A stretch of 9,453 bases of DNA, from the NCBI GenBank assembly GCA_964486555.1, contig CAZANP010000060.1, positions 1 through 9,453 of the forward strand, given 5' to 3'. A program made the position numbers and the translations under genes. This stretch comes from 4484-232 sp964486555. GTDB taxonomy: Bacteria > Thermotogota > Thermotogae > Thermotogales > Thermotogaceae. Shown piece by piece: positions 1 through 7,351 of the stretch (its first letter is position 1; each line of letters opens with the position of its first letter). A model generated the notes under the pieces. That model was not told the DNA's origin and did not search any database. It was given only the letters and a program-made list of their open reading frames with translations.

Positions 1-921
1 TATGCTCTTGGAAATTATAAAGAAGCCTTAGAATGGTTTGAAAAGGCTCTGGAACTGGATCCAACTATCGAACAAACCGATCCTTACTTGAAATTCAGAA
101 TGGGGATATGCGCTTTCATGGTAAAGGATTTTCAAAAGGCCAAAACATACCTTTCCCTTTACAAGGACAACGAGGTTGCTCAGCAAATGTTGAAAGTTAT
201 AGAAAAAGGTGTACCGGAAGAGGAATGGAAAAAATGGCTCAAAATCCCTCAGGAAACTCAAGAAACACCTCAAGCCACAGAAACTACTGTTGAAAAGAAA
301 AGAAATTTCAAAAGTATCCTCCTTCCCCTTGGAATATCCATAGTGGTTTTCGTCTCACTCTTTCTTGTTGAATTGAAGATAATGAAATTGAGAGAACTTG
401 CAAAAATCGCAAAACAAACGGAACAACCGAAGGAGGCAGCTCCAGTGGAAGTACCTGAAACCCCTCAAAAAACATCCGAAGGAGTAGTTGAAGTACCGTT
501 CGAGGAGATAATGAGGAAGGAAATAGAGGCCATAGAAGAGCTGGTACAGCCCATGAGCTCAGAAAGTGAGAGTGAAATGGAGGAGGCTAAAGAAGAAATC
601 TCTGTAGAGCCAGCAGAAAAAGTTGAAAGCGAAGTGGAAAGTGAAAGGACCGAAAGAACGGAAATACGCGAAGTACGGGAAGCTTTCGAAAAAATTGGGA
701 GGGAGGAAGGAGAAGTCGAAGAATTTGATGAAGATAAAATAGTTGAAAAAGCGAAAGAACTTCTGGAGAGTGAAAATGAAAGGATGGAGGGTATATCGAT
801 AGAGGAAGCTAATTTAGACCCTGAAAGGGTTTTTGAAGAATTGGAAGAGAAAGATACCTACAACGACGAGGATGCTAGGATGCTGGTTCTGGCTTTGAAG
901 AAGAGTCTCCAGGAGGAATGA
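1..921 (+). CDS. TPR-repeat membrane protein with acidic C-terminal tail (5' partial)
   Basis: The reading frame is open from the first base, so the gene starts outside the window; 306 residues are visible before TGA at 919-921. The first ~20 residues (YALGNYKEALEWFEKALELD) match the tetratricopeptide consensus, including the G-Y/A-F-A-P pattern, and a second weaker helical pair follows (FMVKDFQKAKTYL). A Pro/Thr/Gln-rich linker leads to a KKR-flanked hydrophobic helix at about visible residues 105-124, a probable single transmembrane segment. The remaining ~180 residues are highly charged and Glu-rich, predicted as helix or coiled coil. TPRs usually bind proteins, so a membrane-anchored scaffold is plausible, but no specific function is recognised. 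Topology is ambiguous because both sides of the helix carry positive residues. The TTG at 88 and later ATGs lie inside the TPR and are not the real start. A 114-nt gap separates it from the next gene. Confidence 0.85.
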   Translation, partial: YALGNYKEALEWFEKALELDPTIEQTDPYLKFRMGICAFMVKDFQKAKTYLSLYKDNEVAQQMLKVIEKGVPEEEWKKWLKIPQETQETPQATETTVEKKRNFKSILLPLGISIVVFVSLFLVELKIMKLRELAKIAKQTEQPKEAAPVEVPETPQKTSEGVVEVPFEEIMRKEIEAIEELVQPMSSESESEMEEAKEEISVEPAEKVESEVESERTERTEIREVREAFEKIGREEGEVEEFDEDKIVEKAKELLESENERMEGISIEEANLDPERVFEELEEKDTYNDEDARMLVLALKKSLQEE

Positions 922-933
922 AAGTTTTTGCAT

Positions 934-952
934 GCAATTTTTTTCAAATTGC
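934..952 (+). other. Weak A/T-rich stem-loop after the TPR gene
   Basis: GCAATTT (934-940) can pair with AAATTGC (946-952) around a 5-nt loop, 12 nt after the TPR stop codon. It is followed by AAAATAAA, not a T-run; the nearest T-tract is at 977-982. It may be a poor intrinsic terminator or 3'-end structure. Low stability at the growth temperature of a thermophile makes termination here doubtful. Confidence 0.3.
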
Positions 953-969
953 AAAATAAAGCAATCTGA

Positions 970-998
970 TTTCGCCTTTTTTATGTTAAAGTTACAAT
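970..998 (+). promoter_or_regulatory. Possible promoter of the aminotransferase-buk-vor operon
   Basis: TACAAT at 993-998 fits a sigma-A -10 box and lies 37 nt before the aminotransferase ATG. The hexamer 17 nt upstream (TTTCGC, 970-975) is a poor -35. The gap 922-1035 is the only stretch upstream of the operon long enough for a promoter, which supports one being here, but the exact boxes are uncertain. Confidence 0.3.
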
Positions 999-1035
999 GG
1001 CACGAATTTGCTAATAATAATATGGAGGTGATGAG

Positions 1036-2289
1036 ATGACTGATGAGATACTTCATGAAAAGCTCTCTTACCTTGGAAGAAACTTGAAGTCCTCTCTTAT
1101 AAGAGAACTTTTGAAATACGCCGGTTCTCAAGATGCCATATCGTTCGGTGGTGGCGCCCCGGATCCCGAAACATTCCCGAAAGAAGAACTAGCAGAAATA
1201 GCAAAAGAGGTTATAGAGAAAGAATACAAATATGTTTTACAATATTCCACAACGGAGGGAGATCCAGAGTTAAAGGCAGAGGTCTTGAAACTCCTGCATA
1301 GAGTCTATGGGATAAAGGGATTGACAGAAGATAATGTGGTCATAACCGTAGGCTCTCAACAAGCTCTGGATTTGATAAGTAAAATCTTCCTTGACAGCAG
1401 AAGTTATTGTATTGTGGACGATCCCGTTTATCTGGGAGCTTTGAACGCTTTCTCAACCAGATTCCCAAGGTTCATAGCTGCACCGATCGAAGACGATGGA
1501 ACTAATTTGGATTATGTTGAGAAGAAACTCAAGGAGTTGGAGTCGCTGGGACAACTCAATATGCTTAAATTCATATACGTTGTTCCAAATTTCCACAATC
1601 CCGCTGGCGTCACGATGTCCCTTGAAAAGAGAAAAAGACTCGTTGAATTGGCAGAGAAATATGATTTTCTGATAATCGAAGATGATCCATATGGAGCTTT
1701 AAGGTTCGAAGGAGAGCACATAGATCCTATTTTCAAAATAGGAGGACTCGATAGAGTAATCCTTTTGAACACCTTCAGTAAAATATTGGCACCTGGCCTC
1801 AGAATAGGCGTTGTTATTGCGCATGAGAAGATAGTGAGAAAGATAGTCATGGCAAAGCAAGCATCAGATCTGTGCAGCCCAGCCCTCACTCAAAGGATGA
1901 CGGCAAGATTCTTGCAAAGGTACGATATTCTCGAAAAGATAAAACCATCGATAGATCTTTACAGAAGAAAGAAAAACACCATGTTGAAGGCTTTGGAAGA
2001 GAACTTCGGCCATATGGAAGGTGTTAAATGGTCAAAACCCGAAGGAGGACTCTTCATATGGTTCACTCTTCCTGAGCGGTACGATACCATGGAGATGTTC
2101 GATATAGCTGTCGAGAAGAAGATATTCTACGTTCCTGGAAAAGCCTTCAGAGTCAAAGCTGTAAAGTGTTCTGCGATGAGACTCTCGTTCTGCCTGCCAC
2201 CAGAGGAAAAGATCGTTGAAGGTGTGAGAAGGTTGAGAGAAGTCGTGGAGATTTATGAGAAGAAAATGAAAGAGGTAAAGACTGTTTGA
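1036..2289 (+). CDS. PLP-dependent aminotransferase, class I (fold type I), LysN/MocR-like subgroup
   Basis: This 417-aa protein transfers an amino group between an amino acid and a 2-oxoacid. Fold-type-I marks are all present: N188-P-A-G (PLP ring contact), D216 with Y219 in EDDPYG (pyridine nitrogen), the Schiff-base lysine K249 in TFSKILAPGLRIG with R256, and the substrate-carboxylate arginine R382 in MRLSF. The EDDPYG and FSKxLAPGLRxG wording is typical of the 2-aminoadipate/aromatic/branched-chain group related to LysN and the MocR C-terminal domain; there is no helix-turn-helix domain, so it is an enzyme, not a MocR regulator. The ATG at 1036 follows a near-perfect GGAGGTGAT (1024-1032). 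It opens an operon with a 2-oxoacid:ferredoxin oxidoreductase and acid kinases, so it probably supplies or consumes the 2-oxoacid handled there. Substrate (branched-chain, aromatic or aminoadipate) cannot be set from sequence. Confidence 0.93.
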   Translation: MTDEILHEKLSYLGRNLKSSLIRELLKYAGSQDAISFGGGAPDPETFPKEELAEIAKEVIEKEYKYVLQYSTTEGDPELKAEVLKLLHRVYGIKGLTEDNVVITVGSQQALDLISKIFLDSRSYCIVDDPVYLGALNAFSTRFPRFIAAPIEDDGTNLDYVEKKLKELESLGQLNMLKFIYVVPNFHNPAGVTMSLEKRKRLVELAEKYDFLIIEDDPYGALRFEGEHIDPIFKIGGLDRVILLNTFSKILAPGLRIGVVIAHEKIVRKIVMAKQASDLCSPALTQRMTARFLQRYDILEKIKPSIDLYRRKKNTMLKALEENFGHMEGVKWSKPEGGLFIWFTLPERYDTMEMFDIAVEKKIFYVPGKAFRVKAVKCSAMRLSFCLPPEEKIVEGVRRLREVVEIYEKKMKEVKTV

Positions 2290-2301
2290 GAAAGGGGGAA
2301 G

Positions 2302-2312
2302 GGCTTCAAGCC
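2302..2312 (+). promoter_or_regulatory. Mini-hairpin between distant Shine-Dalgarno and buk1 start
   Basis: GGCT (2302-2305) and AGCC (2309-2312) form a 4-bp stem with a 3-nt TCA loop. It sits between the purine run 2294-2301 and the ATG at 2321. If folded it would bring the Shine-Dalgarno into a normal distance of about 10 nt. The stem is very short, so this is only suggestive. Confidence 0.25.
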
Positions 2313-2320
2313 GCCAGAGT

Positions 2321-3391
2321 ATGTACAGAATACTCGTCATAAACCCTGGCTCGACATCGACCAAAATAGCCATTTTTGAGGATGAAACGTGTGTATACAA
2401 CAAGAGGGTCGATCACGATCCCGAGGAGCTATCCAGATACGATTCTTTGATGGAACAGGAGCCGATGAGAAGGGAAGAGATCATAAAGGCTCTGAACGAA
2501 TCGGGGTACGAAATAAAGGATTTCGATGCCATTGCAGCAAGGGGTGGGATACTTCCTCCACTTGAGAGTGGAACGTACGAAGTGGATGAGGTGATGGTGA
2601 ATTATCTGAAGTACGAAACGCCTGTTGAACACGCTTCAAATCTTGCGGCGGTCATAGCATATGAGCTCGGCAAACCTCATTCCATTCCTGTTTACATAAC
2701 GGATCCAGTATCTGTGGATGAGATGGTACCAGAAGCCAGATTTTCAGGTATACCAGACATAGAAAGAAAGAGCCTTTCGCACGCTCTCAACACCAAAGCC
2801 GTCGCAAGAAAGATTGCAAAAGAACTTGGGAAAAAATACGAGGAATTGAAGATGGTTGTAGCGCACCTTGGTGGAGGTATCAGTGTTTCCGCCCACGATA
2901 AGGGAAAGATGATAGATGTCAACAACGCAAACGATGAAGGACCCTTCAGCCCAGAAAGAACAGGAGAACTTCCTGTTGGAGATGTCGTGAAACTTTCTTA
3001 CTCTGGGAAATACACGAAAAAGGAGTTGAAAAAACGTTTCGTCGGAAAGGGAGGTTTAGTTGCTTACCTTGGAACAAACGATCTCAGAAGGGCTCTTGAA
3101 ATGACCAAAAACGATGAGAGAGCGAATCTTGTCGTTGAAGCCATGGCGTATCAGATATCCAAGGAGATAGGAGGAATGTGTGCTATCCTTGGAGGGAACG
3201 TGGATGCCATTGTTTTGACGGGAGGAATGGCCAACAACTCCGATTTCGTTAACAGAATAAAGGTTTATATTTATAGACTTGCTCCTGTCTTTGTCGTTCC
3301 TGGTGAGTACGAAATGGAGGCTCTAGCGCTGGGAGCGTTGAGAGCATTGAAGGGAGAAGAAAAACCGAAAAAATTCGGAGGTGAGAGATGA
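2321..3391 (+). CDS. buk: Butyrate kinase 1 (short/branched-chain fatty acid kinase)
   Basis: This 356-aa protein belongs to the acetate/butyrate kinase branch of the ASKHA superfamily and interconverts acyl phosphate + ADP with carboxylic acid + ATP in the cytoplasm. Visible motifs: NPGSTSTK (8-15, phosphate-1), DPV with D128, HLGGGISVSAH (182-192, phosphate-2), GKGGLVAYLGTND (242-254) and LTGGMANN (299-306, adenosine region). Length matches the family. The ATG at 2321 is set by alignment with the second kinase, which starts MFRILVINPG. Its ribosome-binding site is odd: the only strong purine run (GGGGGAAGGG, 2294-2303) is about 17-21 nt upstream, with a short hairpin between. It follows the aminotransferase by 31 nt and its stop overlaps the ptb start. 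As a second kinase around the same ptb, it may differ from Buk2 in chain-length or branched-acid preference; that is inference. Confidence 0.95.
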   Translation: MYRILVINPGSTSTKIAIFEDETCVYNKRVDHDPEELSRYDSLMEQEPMRREEIIKALNESGYEIKDFDAIAARGGILPPLESGTYEVDEVMVNYLKYETPVEHASNLAAVIAYELGKPHSIPVYITDPVSVDEMVPEARFSGIPDIERKSLSHALNTKAVARKIAKELGKKYEELKMVVAHLGGGISVSAHDKGKMIDVNNANDEGPFSPERTGELPVGDVVKLSYSGKYTKKELKKRFVGKGGLVAYLGTNDLRRALEMTKNDERANLVVEAMAYQISKEIGGMCAILGGNVDAIVLTGGMANNSDFVNRIKVYIYRLAPVFVVPGEYEMEALALGALRALKGEEKPKKFGGER

Positions 3392-4284
3392 TGGTCAAAC
3401 ATCTTGCAGAATTGGTGGACATGGCCAAAGGAAAAGGAAAAAGGCTGGTTGTGGCAGCAGCGGAGGATCATGTCGTTCTCAAGGCAGTGAGTGAAGCTAA
3501 AAAAGCAGAGATCGCAGATCCCGTGCTCGTTGGGAACAGGGAGAAGATGGAGAAAGAAGCGGAAGTCATAGGACTGGATCTGAAAGATTACGAGATAGTC
3601 GAAGCTGAGAACGAATTGGAAGCTGCCAAGAAAGCTGTGGAGATGGTCTCAAAGGGTCAAGGGGACTTTCTAATGAAGGGAAAGATAAAGACAGGAGATC
3701 TCATGAGAACAGTACTTGCTGAAGAATACGGGCTTAGAACCGGAAAGGTCATGGCCATGGTCAGTGTTTTTGAGATCCCGAATTTCGACAGGCTCCTGAT
3801 AATTTCCGATGCCGGTATGTTGATCGCTCCAACTTTAGAGCAGAAGGTGCATATAATAGAACATTCCGTGAATGTGGCAAAAGTTTTGGGAATAGAGCTT
3901 CCGAAAGTCGCAGTTGTGGGAGCTGTGGAAGTTGTGAATCCAAAGATGCCGGCAACACTCGATGCTGCGATACTTTCAAAGATGAATCAAAGAGGACAGA
4001 TAAAAGGATGCATTGTGGATGGTCCATTCGCTCTCGATAACGTTGTGTCCGAGGAAGCTGCAAAACACAAAGGAATAGAGAGTCCCGTTGCGGGGAAGGC
4101 CGATATCATCGTCACACCTGACATAGAAGCCGGGAACATTCTATACAAAGCTTTGATATTCCTTGCAGGGGCAAAAGTTGCATCCGTCATTCTGGGAGCA
4201 AAGGTCCCCGTTGTTCTCACATCGAGAGCGGATTCAGATGAATCAAAGCTCTACTCCATAGCCCTCTCTTCCTTGATGACTTGA
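3388..4284 (+). CDS. ptb: Phosphate butyryltransferase
   Basis: This 298-aa protein belongs to the PTA/PTB phosphotransacylase family and exchanges CoA for phosphate: acyl-CoA + Pi <-> acyl-phosphate + CoA, the step linking VorBAC-derived acyl-CoA to the kinases on either side. Family marks: MKGKIKTGDLMRTVL (96-110), the DGPFALDN stretch (211-218) typical of phosphate butyryl- rather than acetyltransferases, and GKADIIVTPDIEAGN-LYK (236-254) followed by VPVVLTSRADSDESK near the C-terminus. Length is normal for Ptb. Two adjacent ATGs are possible: 3388 (ATGA overlap with the buk1 stop) or 3391; GGAGG at 3377-3381 is 6 or 9 nt away, so either works and the protein differs by one Met. The overlap indicates translational coupling to buk1. 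Whether butyryl-, isobutyryl- or isovaleryl-CoA is preferred cannot be read from sequence. Confidence 0.95.
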   Translation: MMVKHLAELVDMAKGKGKRLVVAAAEDHVVLKAVSEAKKAEIADPVLVGNREKMEKEAEVIGLDLKDYEIVEAENELEAAKKAVEMVSKGQGDFLMKGKIKTGDLMRTVLAEEYGLRTGKVMAMVSVFEIPNFDRLLIISDAGMLIAPTLEQKVHIIEHSVNVAKVLGIELPKVAVVGAVEVVNPKMPATLDAAILSKMNQRGQIKGCIVDGPFALDNVVSEEAAKHKGIESPVAGKADIIVTPDIEAGNILYKALIFLAGAKVASVILGAKVPVVLTSRADSDESKLYSIALSSLMT

Positions 4285-4299
4285 GGAGAGTGATCGAAT

Positions 4300-5385
4300 G
4301 TGTTCAGAATATTGGTTATAAATCCTGGCTCCACCTCGACGAAACTCGCAATATTCGAGAACGAAAAATGCGTCGTATCGAAAACTCTTTACCATAAAGT
4401 CGAGGAATTGTCGTGTTTTGAACGAATAGTAGATCAAAAGGATTTCAGAAAGAAGGTGATAATAGAATTTTTGAAGGAAGCTGGTTACTCTCCTAGAGAT
4501 TTCAGTGCGGTTGTTGGAAGAGGTGGTCTTGTGAGACCAATCCCAAGTGGTACATACGAAGTGGATGAATTGATGTTGCAGGATCTAAGAGAAGCACGTT
4601 TTGGAGAACACGCATCAAACCTTGGTGCGATATTGGCCAAAGAGATAGCAGATGAGGCTGGTATAAAAGCTTACATCGTGGATCCTGTAGTTGTTGACGA
4701 GATGATCGATGTTGCCAGGCTCAGTGGACATCCCGACTTTGAGAGGAGATCCATATTCCATGCTCTGAATCAAAAAGCAGTTGCAAGAAAAGCCGCATCA
4801 AAACTTGGAAAAAGGTACGAAGAGGTGAACTTAGTCGTAGCCCACATGGGCGGTGGTATATCCATAGGTGCCCATAGGAAAGGAAGGGTTGTTGATGTTA
4901 ACAACGCTCTCGACGGTGATGGTCCTTTCACCCCGGAGAGGAGCGGCACTTTGCCTCTGACTCAACTCATAGATCTGTGCTACTCTGGAAAGTACACCTT
5001 GGAAGAGATGAAAAAGAAGATAAAAGGAAAGGGAGGTTTGGTGGCATACCTTGGAACAAACGATGCAAAAGAAATCCAGGAAAGGATAAGAAAAGGGGAC
5101 AAGGAAGCAGAATTGGTTTACAGGGCTATGGCCTATCAAATAGTTAAATGGATCGGTAAGATGGCGGTGGCTTTGAAAGGAGAAGTCGATGCGATCGTTC
5201 TAACAGGAGGCCTAGCCTACGATGAAGAGTTTCTAGTTCCCTGGATAAAAGAGAAAGTATCGTTCCTAGGGCCAGTCATGGTCTTTCCCGGAGGGGAAGA
5301 GGAAGAAGCATTAGCCCACGGCGTTTTGAGAGTCCTGAGAGGAGAGGAGATTGCTAAGAAGTACTCAGAGGAGGTAAGGCTGTGA
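4300..5385 (+). CDS. buk2: Butyrate kinase 2 (branched/short-chain fatty acid kinase)
   Basis: This 361-aa ASKHA-family acid kinase is clearly paralogous to buk1 and reads, from memory, as the orthologue of T. maritima butyrate kinase 2, for which a crystal structure exists. Motifs: NPGSTSTK (8-15), GRGG (73-76), DPV with D129, SIFHALNQK (151-159), HMGGGISIGAH (182-192), TPERSGTLPL (211-220) and LTGGLAYDEEF (301-311). The start is GTG at 4300: it gives MFRILVINPG, matching buk1. The ATG at 4298 is in another frame. The Shine-Dalgarno is GAGGAG (4283-4288), about 11 nt away. It starts 15 nt after ptb and ends overlapping the next gene by 4 nt (GTGA). With ptb it makes ATP by substrate-level phosphorylation, or activates acids in reverse. 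Two kinases around one ptb suggest divided substrate range. Confidence 0.95.
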   Translation: MFRILVINPGSTSTKLAIFENEKCVVSKTLYHKVEELSCFERIVDQKDFRKKVIIEFLKEAGYSPRDFSAVVGRGGLVRPIPSGTYEVDELMLQDLREARFGEHASNLGAILAKEIADEAGIKAYIVDPVVVDEMIDVARLSGHPDFERRSIFHALNQKAVARKAASKLGKRYEEVNLVVAHMGGGISIGAHRKGRVVDVNNALDGDGPFTPERSGTLPLTQLIDLCYSGKYTLEEMKKKIKGKGGLVAYLGTNDAKEIQERIRKGDKEAELVYRAMAYQIVKWIGKMAVALKGEVDAIVLTGGLAYDEEFLVPWIKEKVSFLGPVMVFPGGEEEEALAHGVLRVLRGEEIAKKYSEEVRL

Positions 5386-6029
5386 AAAAGAATCATGCAT
5401 TCATTGGGCCTTTTGGTAGCGGTAAAACAGAGATCGCTTTGAATTTCGCCATAAAAGAGGTTAAGAAAGGGAAAAAAGTTGCATTAGCCGATCTGGATTT
5501 TGTCTCACCTTATTTCAGATCAAGAGATGAAGAAAAGCTTTTAAACGAATACGGAATAGTACCGGTGTTTCCGAAAGGTCATTTGAAGTATGCGGATACC
5601 CCGATCATCCCCCCGGCGGTCTTTGGTTACCTTCAAAACCCTGAATATACGACAGTTTTGGATATAGGTGGTGAAGAAGACGGGGTTGCAGTTGTGGGAT
5701 ACATGAAGGATCGCGTGACGAATACCTATTTTTATTTCGTTGTGAACACTCGAAGGCCCTTTACGCAGACACCGGAAGAAATCGTAGATTATGTGACACG
5801 ACTTTCGAAAAGAGGGAGGATCAAGGTGGATTTTCTCGTGAACAACACCAACCTTCAAGAAGAGACAACACCTGAAATAATAGAAGAAGGAGAAAAGATC
5901 CTTGAGAAGGCTTCGGAGATTTTGAAAATACCAGTTGCCTTTACGGTTGTTCCGGAGTTTTTAGGAGAGTTCGAAGGGAAGTTTCCTATCTTCACTCTCA
6001 AGAGGTATTTAAAAATCGCTTTCTGGTAA
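5382..6029 (+). CDS. Uncharacterised P-loop NTPase (SIMIBI/MinD-like) in the oxidoreductase operon
   Basis: This 215-aa protein has a Walker A GPFGSGKT (9-16), a LADLDFVSPYFRSRD segment (35-49) in the place of the MinD/ParA switch I, VLDIGGEEDG (92-101) as Walker B/switch II with D94 and the DxGG form, and VNNTNL (153-158), resembling the base-contact motif of this class. It lacks the signature lysine of true MinD/ParA (KGGxGKT) and has no cysteine at all, so it is not an Mrp/Nbp35-type Fe-S carrier with a CxxC site. GTG at 5382 overlaps the buk2 stop (GTGA) behind GGAGGT (5370-5375); the next gene starts 11 nt downstream. No biochemical role is known to me. Its position between kinase and 2-oxoacid oxidoreductase genes suggests assembly, activation or regulation of the ferredoxin-dependent enzyme; this is inference from context only. 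Confidence 0.85.
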   Translation: MKKNHAFIGPFGSGKTEIALNFAIKEVKKGKKVALADLDFVSPYFRSRDEEKLLNEYGIVPVFPKGHLKYADTPIIPPAVFGYLQNPEYTTVLDIGGEEDGVAVVGYMKDRVTNTYFYFVVNTRRPFTQTPEEIVDYVTRLSKRGRIKVDFLVNNTNLQEETTPEIIEEGEKILEKASEILKIPVAFTVVPEFLGEFEGKFPIFTLKRYLKIAFW

Positions 6030-6040
6030 GGAGGGGGAAG

Positions 6041-6292
6041 ATGCCGAAAACACTAGGAAAAGTTGAGATAGACCAGGAAAGGTGCAAAGGGTGTGGTTTG
6101 TGTATAGATGCGTGTCCCACAAAGGTTCTGAGATTCTCAAAGAAGTTCAATTCTAAAGGGTACCACCCCGCTGAGTACGTTGGTGAAGGGTGTATAGCAT
6201 GTGGTTTCTGCTATCTGATGTGTCCTGACGTTTGTATAACCGTGTACAGAATGGTTCCTGAAAAGGTTCGAGGAGGGGTTGGAAATGAGTGA
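6041..6292 (+). CDS. vorD: 2x[4Fe-4S] ferredoxin subunit (delta) of 2-oxoacid:ferredoxin oxidoreductase
   Basis: This 83-aa protein has two classic cluster motifs: C15-x2-C18-x2-C21-x3-C25-P and C51-x2-C54-x2-C57-x3-C61-P, each binding one [4Fe-4S] cluster. It is the delta-type electron-transfer subunit that passes electrons from the TPP site of the alpha/beta subunits to soluble ferredoxin. The start at ATG 6041 follows a long AAGGAGGGGG (6028-6037). It begins 11 nt after the NTPase gene and its end overlaps the alpha-subunit start by 8 nt, which ties it to the oxidoreductase as a separate delta gene rather than a free ferredoxin. A general ferredoxin cannot be fully excluded, but the order delta-alpha-beta-gamma is the usual one for this enzyme class. 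Confidence 0.9.
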   Translation: MPKTLGKVEIDQERCKGCGLCIDACPTKVLRFSKKFNSKGYHPAEYVGEGCIACGFCYLMCPDVCITVYRMVPEKVRGGVGNE

Positions 6293-7346
6293 GAAAATAA
6301 TGGTTAAGGGAACAGAGGCAATCGGAGAAGCCGCTATAAGAGCAGGTTGCAGAATATACTTTGGCTATCCTATAACTCCTCAAAGCGAGTTGACAGAATA
6401 CATGGCAAGAAGACTACCTCAGGTTGGAGGTGTTTTCCTTCAGGCTGAAAGTGAAGTCGCAACTGTCAACATGATGTATGGTGCTTCATCTGTAGGAAAG
6501 AGAGTCATGACTTCAACATCCTCACCTGGTTTCAGCTTGATGCAAGAAGGTATATCTTACATGGCCTGCGCCGAGCTTCCAGCAGTTTTCGTCAATGTTG
6601 TGAGAGGTGGGCCAGGCCTTGGAGATATCCAACCTTCTCAAGGTGATTATTTCCAGGCAACCAAAGGTGGAGGACATGGTGATTACAGACTTCTTGTGCT
6701 CTCACCTTCAACTCTTCAGGAGGCCGTCGAGCTCACCATACTTGCATTCGATTTAGCAGATAAGTACAGAAATCCCGTTCTCATACTCGCAGATGGTATG
6801 CTGGGACAGATGATGGAGCCTGTTTCTTTTCCGGACCCGATAGATCCCTCCAAAATACCGGATCACAGTGATTGGGCTCTAACAGGTGCAAAGGGAAGAC
6901 CTCCAAGAAAAGTCACCTCCTTCAACATAGATCCGTATGGCCTAGAAAAGATGAACAGAAGGATTCAGGAAAAATATGAAAGGATGAAAAAGGAAGAAGT
7001 TAGATACGAAGAATTCATGATGGAGGATGCAGATGTTGTGATAGTTGCGCATGGAACGGTTGGTAGGATAGTGAAAAGTGTCGTGAAACTTGCAAGGGAA
7101 GAAGGAATAAAGGCAGGGCTCTTCAGACCCATAACGCTCTTTCCATTTCCTTATGACAGACTCTCAGAAGTTTCAGAAAGAGCCAAGCTGGTATTCACAG
7201 TCGAAATGAGTAGTGGCCAGATGTGGGAAGACGTGAAGCTGGCTGTCAAAGGAAAAGTCGAGACACCGTTCTATGGGAGAATGGCGGGGGTTGTGCCAAC
7301 ACCAGTTGAGATCCTCGAAAACCTAAAAAAGTATCTGAGGAGGTAA
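6285..7346 (+). CDS. vorB: 2-oxoacid:ferredoxin oxidoreductase alpha subunit, VorB type
   Basis: With the ATG at 6285 this is a 353-aa protein. It carries the pyrimidine-binding TPP half-site of the POR/KOR/VOR superfamily: GYPITPQSE (27-35), QAESE (53-57) with the glutamates expected near the TPP aminopyrimidine, TSTSSPGFSLMQEG (76-89), then domain II with RPITLFPFP (281-289). The length and lack of a fused gamma domain fit the VorB (3-methyl-2-oxobutanoate) type better than KorA proteins of ~560-600 aa with a fused gamma. With beta and gamma it oxidatively decarboxylates 2-oxoacids to acyl-CoA and CO2, reducing ferredoxin. The in-frame TTG at 6279 is only 2 nt from GGAGG (6272-6276), whereas ATG 6285 is 8 nt away, so ATG is chosen. 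It overlaps the delta gene by 8 nt. A 2-oxoglutarate-type substrate remains possible. Confidence 0.92.
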   Translation: MSEKIMVKGTEAIGEAAIRAGCRIYFGYPITPQSELTEYMARRLPQVGGVFLQAESEVATVNMMYGASSVGKRVMTSTSSPGFSLMQEGISYMACAELPAVFVNVVRGGPGLGDIQPSQGDYFQATKGGGHGDYRLLVLSPSTLQEAVELTILAFDLADKYRNPVLILADGMLGQMMEPVSFPDPIDPSKIPDHSDWALTGAKGRPPRKVTSFNIDPYGLEKMNRRIQEKYERMKKEEVRYEEFMMEDADVVIVAHGTVGRIVKSVVKLAREEGIKAGLFRPITLFPFPYDRLSEVSERAKLVFTVEMSSGQMWEDVKLAVKGKVETPFYGRMAGVVPTPVEILENLKKYLRR

Positions 7347-7351
7347 TGAGC

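Noticed and set aside
934..985. Confident terminator for the TPR gene
   Set aside because: The stem is A/T-rich and not followed directly by a T-run; listed only as a weak stem-loop.
814..1131. Minus-strand 105-codon frame spanning the 922-1035 intergenic gap
   Set aside because: Overlaps two well-supported plus-strand genes, has no Shine-Dalgarno and no recognisable domain.
6279..6284. TTG start giving two extra residues on vorB
   Set aside because: It lies 2 nt from the GGAGG, too close for initiation; the ATG at 6285 has ideal spacing and gives the family-typical start.
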